A stretch of DNA of 64,000 nucleotides, taken from assembly GCA_009602725.1 (NCBI GenBank), contig WELB01000032.1:298636-362635 (forward strand), written 5' to 3'. Below the pieces are notes generated by a model. The model was not told the DNA's origin and did not search any database. It saw nothing but the letters and a program-made list of their open reading frames with translations. A program made the position numbers and the translations under genes. How positions within the stretch are numbered: the first letter of the stretch is position 1; every line of letters begins with the position of its first letter. The stretch is from Spirogloea muscicola. Taxonomy: Eukaryota > Streptophyta > Zygnematophyceae > Spirogloeales > Spirogloeaceae. Below, one piece after another: positions 57,081 through 64,000 of the stretch.

Positions 57081-59890
57081 ATGGCGCCAAACGGCTCCTT
57101 GCTCGCCTACGCGCCAGTGGAGAAAGCGGCGGCGGCGGCGGCTGTCGAAGCGCAGGAGGAGGATGATCATGAGCAGACAGCTGGGCTCGCGACGGCGCTC
57201 CCCTTGCGGGGGGGTGTGCCGCGGCCGTCAGAGCTGCTCGGCGAGTTCAAGCGGCTCTGGGCGTTGGCGCTGCCCATCGTCTGCATGTCCGCCTTCTCCT
57301 TCATGCTCGGCGTCATCTCCGTCGTATTTGTCGGCCATCTCGGTGCGCTGGAGCTCGCCAGCTCCGCTGTTTCCACAACGCTCACCAACGTCACTGGACA
57401 CTCCATCCTGGTGCGCTGGGCGTGCGTGCCACCTCCCCTCACGCCACACATTTGCTACAAAACGTCACAGGACCTGTTGCCGCTGAGCGGCAACAGCAAT
57501 TGCAATGCTTGCTGATGGGGTGCCTTACCACCCCTGCGATCGCATGGCCAGGTCGGTCTGGCGAGCGGGATGGAGACGCTCTGCGGGCAGGCCTTTGGGG
57601 CAGGCCAGTTGATGCAGCTGGGCGAGGTGCTTCAGCGCGTGTGTGTGATGCTGCTACTAGGTTCTGTCCCGATTGCCGTGCTGTGGACCTTTGCCGATCC
57701 CGTCCTTCGCCTCCTCGACCAGGTGCAGGCTGCGCTCGTGCTTCTCAGGCATGTGCCTCACTTACGTCGCTGCCTCAAAATCGCAAGCAAGGCGAAATCA
57801 TCACACCGTTGCCAACTTGGATGACGCAGTGGCCGATTGGAAAGTGCTAGCTGCTCAATGTTTCTCATGAACTTAAGTCTGTGCCACAGTACGTGGAAGA
57901 GTCGTTGCTTGTTGCAAGGGCCTCTTGTTCGAGCCTCCGCAGCACCCTCTTCTTTTGCTCAGGAGCCGAGTATAGCTCGCATGTCGGGGGTGTACATACG
58001 CGGCCTGCTCCCAGGCCTCTTCATCCACGCGCTCTCTGAGCCGGTCATGAAGTACCTCCAGGTCCAGGGCCGCATGTTCCCGCTGGCCCTCTCTGCGTCA
58101 GCGTCTTTCGCGCTGTGCATTCCCCTCAATTGGCTCCTCATCTACGGCGTCAATCTCCGCTTCTTGGGTGCTGCCATCGCCCAGACCATCTCGTACATTG
58201 TCGACTTCAGCGTCCTCCTTGCATACATCCGCTACTCCGGCATATATAAGTAAGTGTCCGTGCTTCATTGGGGTCTCGCCGCCACGATCGCAAGGGGTGC
58301 TAGGCAAACACACGTCATCCTGATGAATTAGGAGTCTTCACAGGCCCGCAGGCAATGTGCACCCACTTATCAGGCCCTTGCTTATACTGATTGAGTTGCT
58401 ACATCTTGGAGCAGGGAAACTTGGCCAGGCTTGTCTGTGAAGGCCTGCTTCTCTCAGTGGGGGCAGTACGCCGTGCTCGCACTGCCGGCCATGGCCATGA
58501 TCTGCCTTGAATGGTGGTGCTTTGAGATCCTTCTGCTCCTCGCAGGGCTGCTCCCTGATGCAGAGCACCAGGTTGCAGCGATGACCATACTCTTCAATAC
58601 CATCTTTTTGGCATTTATGGTCACTTTTAGCCTGAGCGATGCAGCCAGGTTTGCCTCTATAACCCACATGTGACTGTGACATGCTGTAGGTCTACCTCAG
58701 CTTTTGTCTTAGCTTCTCCTGTCTCTTTATATCTTACAGAGTCCGTGCACATGGGCTGCTCTGGAGCAAGTGCAGCACTCTGACCGTCTCGCCTTGAAGG
58801 AGCAATAATCAGATTATGCAATGACTGGATTTGTTAATGCAATGTCCACCTTGCAGCACACGGGTTGCCAACGAGCTGGGAGCTGGCAATGCCAGCCGTG
58901 CCAGGCTGGCCACGATCACAGCCGGCATTGCCGGCCTTGGCGTAGGTGTCTCTCTGAGCTCTGTCATAATCTATTTCAGAAAGGACTGGGGTCTCATCTT
59001 CACTTCTTCATCAGAGACAGAGGTCATCCAGCTTGTGGCAGACCTCATCCCCCTTATGGCACTCCTTGTAGCTGGGAGCAGCGTTCAGGTGGTCTTGGCA
59101 GGTAGGCTTGCAACAACTACGCCACTTTCTTTTGACCTCTGTGTCACAGTACTTACAGCTCATCAGGCATCACCAAGATTGCTAGTCTTGGCTTGAAGGA
59201 GCACGCTGTGTTGTGGGATGGCTCGACCTCATGCTGTCGCTGTTGTCGCACATATCAGTTTCAGGCTTGCTGTTGTGTGTTGCAGGTGTGCTCCGTGGAA
59301 CTGGTAAGCAGTTCACTGGGGCTGCTATAAACCTCGTTGCCTACTACTGCTTTGCTCTGCCGATGGCGTGCTTGTTGGCCTTTAAGCTGCACCTGGGCAT
59401 TAAGGTAAGCCTCTCCCGACTGCATTCAGCAGTCATATCAGGTGACAAAGATGCAGATGTGGTCTTCGATTACTGCCTGCCTGGTAGCTTAGAGAGCTGA
59501 CTTTGCACGAATCAGGTGGATTGTGAGGACAAGCAGGAGGGCAGCAGTGCTCAATCAGATTAAAAACCTCCATGCTCATATTATATCTCTCAGCATTCGG
59601 ATTGAGTTTGAGGAGCCCTGACATTTTGGGCTCGGGGAGTTTGTGCTCGACATGACTCTGAACCCAGTTGCTCTGTCGTGCAGGGGTTGTGGCTTGGCGC
59701 GATGCTGGGGGACTTTGTGCAGGTGCTGGGCATCGGCTCGGTGGTGTACAACATGGACTGGGAACAGGAAGTGCGCACTGCGCGGCTGCGGGTTGCGGGC
59801 AAGGAACCCACCGATGCTGAGCAGCAACCCCTAGTAGCTTCTGCGGAACAACTGTCTAGTGGGGCTAGTGAAGCCCAAGGGCTCCGCTGA
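57081..59890 (+). CDS. MATE/DTX family multidrug-and-toxin efflux transporter
   Basis: Seven phase-consistent exons: 57081-57410, 57552-57722, 57963-58249, 58415-58648, 58857-59101, 59286-59404, 59684-59890; 530 residues. An Ala/Glu-rich cytosolic N-terminus (MAPNGSLLAYAPVEKAAAAA) precedes 12 predicted hydrophobic helices. Diagnostic MATE blocks: LWALALPIVCMSAFSFMLG, VGLASGMETLCGQAFGAGQ, YIRGLLPGLFIHALSEPVMK, CLEWWCFEILLLLAGLLPDA, STRVANELGAGN and GVLRGTGKQFTGAAINLVAY. The C-terminal tail is hydrophilic (DAEQQPLVASAEQLSSG). These are H+ or Na+ antiporters exporting organic compounds or loading vacuoles in plants. Normal length, no defect seen. The ATG at 57,081 starts right after a CAG-rich segment; the frame is open upstream but without an in-frame ATG seen nearby. 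Confidence 0.93.
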
Positions 59891-60950
59891 GTGAGAGTGA
59901 AATTGGCCACCTCTGACTGCAGGGCCCTTTCAGGTTTTGCCGTGTTAAGTCGTCAAGCGTACACGACAGGCGAGTGTTGACCTATTTGCGCAGCTGATTT
60001 GTCAGACACTCACCACACAAATCTCAACAGGTTTACCCGCACAGAGCAATGCAGCCCCGCTCCAAAGAGCCGCTGAGTAGCTGGCATGGCCGAAGCTTCG
60101 GTTGCACATAGCTCCTGTAGCAGAATGTGATCATTCTTTGCCAAATTGTGGCTTGCACCACTGTACTCTGCTCCGCATCAGCAGCGAAAGACAGCCCAAG
60201 GACAGGCTGCAGCGAAAGACAACCCAAGGATAGGCTGCGGCTGCTCAACAGAGGTTACTACTGAAGCAAGCCATTATGTTCCCAGAGGAGCATCTCTGAT
60301 GGGACGGAGCATTTGATGTCATACCATGCACTTACGCATGGCTATGAGTAAGACAAGTTGGCTGTTTGCTGATTTCGAAGCCACCCGGGAAACACTTTCG
60401 AAAATTAGGTCGGATCACCGGTAGTCAGATCGCTGGCCGTGCAGACCTCATGTTGGCAGCAGTAGCCTATAGGCAGATGGAGGTGGCAGTGATGGAGGCG
60501 GGCAGAAGCTACGGAAGACAAGCGGGTGCTGGGGGCGCTTGGTGATGAGCTCCATATTGGTGACGACGCCAGGGCGTCTCACAGTTTATGTGGCCGATAA
60601 TGAAGGGCCGCTCGGATGGCCGAGGCACTCTGGATGCCCGCACTTAGACGGTAGTGCTTGCGGCGGTGCAGTGAGACGACGATGGGCTGCGCTCCGTCCC
60701 TAGGAAGCAGAGCGCGGGTGAGGAGGCGACCCCACTCTGGCAACCAGAGCTGCCGAGTCACGGCCCAGCAGCAGGAGGTGGGCGGCCGTCCTCGAGCAGC
60801 GCACGCCGTGCCCCAGCGCGACGAGGCTCGCCAGTTCGCGACGGGCACAGCCCTTTCCGAGCGAGGCGGCGCAGCGCGGGTGGCTGTGGAAGCAAACAGC
60901 AGCCTGCTGAGTGCAAAAGAAGAATGCGGCTGCTGATATTGAAAGAGCGG
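59891..60950. other. Downstream flank of the MATE gene
   Basis: About 1 kb without recognised genes. It contains a short tandem repeat at 60,180-60,240. A minus-strand open frame at 60,579-60,977 has no recognisable domain. Confidence 0.4.
60180..60240. repeat. Two-copy tandem repeat (about 29 bp)
   Basis: GCAGCGAAAGAC(A)GCCCAAGGA then CAGGCT recurs as GCAGCGAAAGACAACCCAAG GATAGGCT directly downstream, with few differences. Confidence 0.8.
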
Positions 60951-61650
60951 CTGTGAAAGCCAGCCAGATGCATACAAAGAGAAAAGGAAGCTCTTCCAAC
61001 TTAAGGTAGTGGCTGGGAAAGGCCAGCCCAGAAAGAATGGACAAGGTCCGAAGAGCCGAAAGGCGCCTAAACCACACAGCTATGCACGAGACTGCAGCGG
61101 AGGGGAGCTTAGTGACCCCAACAGAGGGACTTAGAAATGTATCTACACCCTGCAAAGCCGGAGGCTAGGCTAACATAGCCCTCACAGTGCCCCCGCATCT
61201 GCAGTGGAAATTTAAATAAGCTGGGGTTCCGAGAAAAACCCCGCTGCTCTTGCCAGACGAAAGGGCTCGTGATAGGGGCTGGAAAAGCCAGCCCAAAAAA
61301 GAATGAACAAAGGACGAGAAGGGGCCAGGGGAAGTACGAAGAACAACAAGCACAGAAACGAAGCAGCTACGAAACACTCAGTAACCCCTGCTAAGCAGCC
61401 TCAGGTCAGAGAGACTGGGTTCCTGGAAGCGGGTCCCCTGGCCAGAGCCAGAGGCAGCAGCGAGGGCTCTGCCTGCACGCAGGTGCAGCGCCAGAGGCTG
61501 CAAGGGCACGACCGGCACGGGGTCCAGAGCAAGCTATTGGAATCACCGGAGGAAAGAAGTGGCACTCCCAATGGGGGCAAGGGCTGTGATAAGCCAGCCC
61601 GAAAAAGAATTGTAAAAGGTTCGAAGGGGCCTCCGGGGGTTTATGTAAAG
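60950..61650 (-). mobile_element. Minus-strand LINE 3' ends
   Basis: A tail at 60,945-61,050 (GGCTGTGAAAGCCAGCC and GGCTGGGAAAGGCCAGCCC). A fuller copy at 61,265-61,510 has the B tail, the coding end CAGTAACCCCTGCTAAGCAG and codons for GRALAAASG-type sequence in reverse. A subfamily A tail lies at 61,558-61,630. The 61,265-61,500 copy closely matches 43,060-43,310 in opposite orientation. Confidence 0.85.
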
Positions 61651-61949
61651 ATGCATTCGGTAGCACGACATAATCTCAAAAGCACTGAGCCACCAAAGAG
61701 TGCCGCATGCTGCCCGCGGCCCCGCTGGTCAGCTTGAGAGGCCAACCGGTAGGGGGAGGCGAGTCGCCGTAGCCACCAGACGCCGCACACACCGGTCCGC
61801 ACGGAATGAAAGGTCCAGAAGAGACGGCAAGCGGATAGCATGCAGGAAAAGAAGGAATCACAATGATGGCCCCTCAGTCACCCCTTGACAGCAGCCGCAA
61901 GTCGGGAATGAAGCAGGAAGTGTAGAAAGAGAATCCTGTCTGTCAGGAG

Positions 61950-62560
61950 GCAATGGCTGTGGAAGGCCAGCGGAGGTGCCCAAGCCTTGGACCTTGTCCA
62001 ATCCTTTTGGGCGCTGGCAATGGACGTGCACCGGGCAGTTGGCAGTTGGTAGCAGGACCCCCTGCAGCAGCTTGCGCAGTGGGCCATTCAATCGTCGTCA
62101 AGGACAGCGAGATGAGCCGCCCAGCTTCAATGCCGCCGGGTCGCTCGTCCAGGTGTTCCGCATGCATGGATCTCCATCATGTCAGCGATCGGGTCATGCA
62201 GTGCACGTGCGGGCAGGCCGCGCTCTAATTGCTGCTTTTGGGGTCGAACCGGGTGAGAATTCAGCTGCTATTTACCCCGACTTGAGGCTGCTGGACGAGG
62301 CCGTGCGGATAATGCTGGAAGAAGAAAGACTCGTCCAGTAGAGGGCGATGGCTGTAATTGGCCAGCCCAGAAGAGGATGAACAAAGTTCGAAGAGGCTAG
62401 CGCACGTGATCGCATGCGCCCCTCCGAATGCCTCCAGCGATCTATGGCCCACGCCCTGCATCTGCGCGCTGGCCGTGCTCTAGCTGCAGCCACTGGCTTT
62501 CGTCAAGGAAATTGCAGTCCGGCGGCTACTCTTTCTGACTTGGGGCCGCACTCTGATCTG
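61950..62560 (+). mobile_element. Diverged LINE C-terminal fragments
   Basis: 62,108-62,320 reads FNAAGSLVQVFRMHG, HVRAGRALIAAFG and PDLRLLDEAV, a diverged C-terminus. 62,437-62,560 has a second C-terminal piece with CATCTGCGCGCTGGCCGTGC. Reverse tail motifs lie between (62,345-62,385). Confidence 0.65.
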
Positions 62561-62651
62561 AGGAAGAGAGAAGGCGCGTGTTGCGCTTGAAATAAAAGCG
62601 TGGCCAATTCAAGCCCATACATTGTTCAGACAAAAAGTACTGCGAAGAAAT

Positions 62652-62915
62652 GGGGGCCTTGTCAACCCGTCCTACGACCACTTCTGGAGCTGCGGGAAGA
62701 GTGGGGCAGCAACAGTGGCAGGAGGGATGGCAGGTGTGGGAATGAGGGCCCGGAATGCCGATGAGGGCCTTGAAGACCTGTCCTTCATCCACTTCTGGAG
62801 CCGGTAGAGGAGCAGGGCAGCAGCAGTGGCAGGAGGTTGGCGGAGGGGGGAAGGAGAGCCGGAAAAGCCGATGAGGGGCCTTGACGACCCGTCCTGCGAC
62901 CAGCTGCTGGAGCTT
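62652..62915. repeat. Minisatellite, about 113-bp period, 2.3 copies
   Basis: The word GGCCTTG...GACC/CGTCCT...CACTTCTGGAGC starts at about 62,651, 62,766 and 62,878. The intervening segments share GGGCAGCA, CAGTGGCAGGAGG and GATGAGGGCCTTGA. Copies differ by substitutions and small indels. Confidence 0.8.
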
Positions 62916-62959
62916 TTGGAAGTGATCATCCTCGGGGAAAGCTTTGCTTTGGGGGAGCG

Positions 62960-63345
62960 CGTTTTGGCCCCTTCGGACCTTGTCAATTCGTTTCGGGCTG
63001 GCTGTTCACAGCCCTCAGCCCCCTTTCTGGGCTGGCTTTTTCAGCCCCTATCCTCAATGGGCGAGCCCTTCTCCCCCTTTCTCTATGGGCGCGCACTTCT
63101 TCTTTGAGCCACTTTCTTGGTGCCGTCGGGACACAGCGCTTCAGGAAAGCGCTTCAGGAGGATCACTCCTCTCCCCCAGCAGAGACGAAGAAAGGGCTCG
63201 CCCATTGAGGATAGGGAAAAGCAAGCCCAAAATAGCAGGAACACAGTACGAGAAGGGGGCCAGAGGAAGCGCTTAGAAAAACAAGCACAACACGAAACAA
63301 AGCAGCTACGTAGGAGATGGGGCGATGGCTGTGAGTGGCCAGCCC
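62960..63345. mobile_element. LINE tails in both orientations
   Basis: + strand A, B and C type tails in series at 62,967-63,100 (GGGCTGGCTGTTCACAGCCC, GGGCTGGCTTTTTCAGCCCC with AATGGGCGAGCCC, and TATGGGCGCGCACTTC). Reverse B tail at 63,190-63,290 with the GTACGAGAAGGGGGCCAG segment. Confidence 0.8.
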
Positions 63346-63754
63346 AGAAAAGGGGGAGATCCGACCGGGAGGAGAAGCTGACGGCGCCGGGCCAGTGAGC
63401 GGCAAGGCATCCCGCCGGCGGCTGGGCGAGTTGCCGCGCACGCGGTTGCCGCGGCGCCGCGTGGCGCCTTGGCACGCGCGTCCGTGCCACGCGGCGCCCC
63501 TCGCGCTCCACGTGCCAGGCCGAGCCGCCCGCCGCGACCGATGGCCGGCAGGCGGCGCCTGCGGAACGGCAAGATGACGGCGTGCCGTCAAGCAACGTTC
63601 TGCCCCGCCACCAGACCCGCCCACCGCCAGCGGCCCGCTTAGCACGCCGCAACTCGCGGCGCGCCGCGCGGCGCCGGGCTCGCCGCCGTCTTTGCCGTCG
63701 CCGCCGCCGCCGCCGCCGTGCCAGCTGAGAGCGCGCCCCGCCAACGCCGCGGGC

Positions 63755-64000
63755 ATGGCGTCCCTGCCAGCCGTCGGCGCTGCGAGCGCCGCGAAGCTGC
63801 CGCACGACCACGTCCTGCCCTTTGGCCTGCCAGGTACCCCACTTGCGTCCCGCCCGCCGCCACCGCCGCCGCCGCAGCGCCGGCATCCGCCGGGACGGGC
63901 TCCTCCTGCGGCGCGCGCAGCCATGCCCTTCGCAAGAAACCCCACTCCACGCTGCGTCCTCTGCTGCAGCCCTCAGCCGTTCGTTGGCGCTGGACGGCTT
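63755..64000 (+). CDS. Possible 5' end of a gene running off the window
   Basis: ATG at 63,755 opens MASLPAVGAASAAKLPHDHV then LPFGLPG, with a plausible donor (CAG/GTACCC) at about 63,832. The region is very GC-rich with CCG triplet runs, like 5' ends of other genes here. No domain is visible, so it may not be coding. Confidence 0.22.
   Translation, partial: MASLPAVGAASAAKLPHDHVLPFGLPGTPLASRPPPPPPPQRRHPPGRAPPAARAAMPFARNPTPRCVLCCSPQPFVGAGRL

Noticed and set aside
63083-63950. Arg/Ala/Gly-rich minus-strand frames at the right edge
   Set aside because: Composition-driven by CCG/GCG runs and overlapping LINE tails. No domain.

Overview
The window reads as nuclear DNA of a green-lineage organism, most likely a chlorophyte alga. 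Genes are intron-rich with ordinary GT-AG introns. Several products are typical of green plants: a Whirly single-strand DNA-binding protein, a plant class II-type trehalose-6-phosphate synthase/phosphatase, a plant-type metallo-beta-lactamase-fold protein, and a MATE transporter. GC-rich promoter-like stretches carry GCC/CCG triplet runs. No bacterial, organellar, tRNA, rRNA or CRISPR feature was recognised. Gene names rest on family motifs read by eye. Exon ends were chosen by splice consensus plus reading-phase agreement and should be taken as good to a few bases.

Layout. 1-1,620: LINE 3'-end fragments. 2,008-6,030 (+): DDI1, a ubiquitin-shuttle protease. 7,198-8,279 (+): small conserved nuclear-type protein. 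9,510-10,965 (-): acidic D/E-repeat protein. 12,339-17,466 (-): trehalose-phosphate synthase/phosphatase. Assembly gap. 17,850-20,619 (+): UTP6. 21,055-22,185 (-): ribosomal protein uS9/S16. 23,178-24,446 (+): ribosomal protein eL13. 25,410-27,229: unresolved. 28,278-29,063 (-): zinc-finger protein, N-terminus unresolved. 29,600-31,000: LINE tails. 31,229-33,547 (+): metallo-beta-lactamase-fold protein. 34,541-35,742 (-): TPR protein. 36,300-43,630: nested LINE cluster with one nearly full-length element. 43,692-46,000 (+): multispan membrane protein. 47,398-49,937 (-): ELP3, running into a second gap. 50,433-51,854 (+): Whirly. 52,313-54,227 (-): short-chain dehydrogenase. 54,300-56,520: LINE tails. 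57,081-59,890 (+): MATE transporter. 60,950-63,350: LINE tails. 63,755 onward: possible start of another gene.

The genes are unrelated housekeeping functions: ribosome synthesis (UTP6, uS9, eL13), translation fidelity through tRNA modification (ELP3), protein quality control (DDI1, TPR protein), sugar signalling, transport and plastid-type proteins. Several lie head to head (TPS/UTP6, uS9/eL13, ELP3/Whirly) and probably share promoter regions.

The most distinctive content is a LINE family with an N-terminal CCHC finger module, a reverse transcriptase and a C-terminal nuclease-like domain. Dozens of 5'-truncated copies, some only 44-65 bases long and flanked by perfect target duplications, end in the same short RNA-like tail: two consecutive hairpins followed by CTT repeats. 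They insert repeatedly into one another. Both assembly gaps abut homopolymer runs of more than 110 bases and remove the 5' ends of UTP6 and ELP3.
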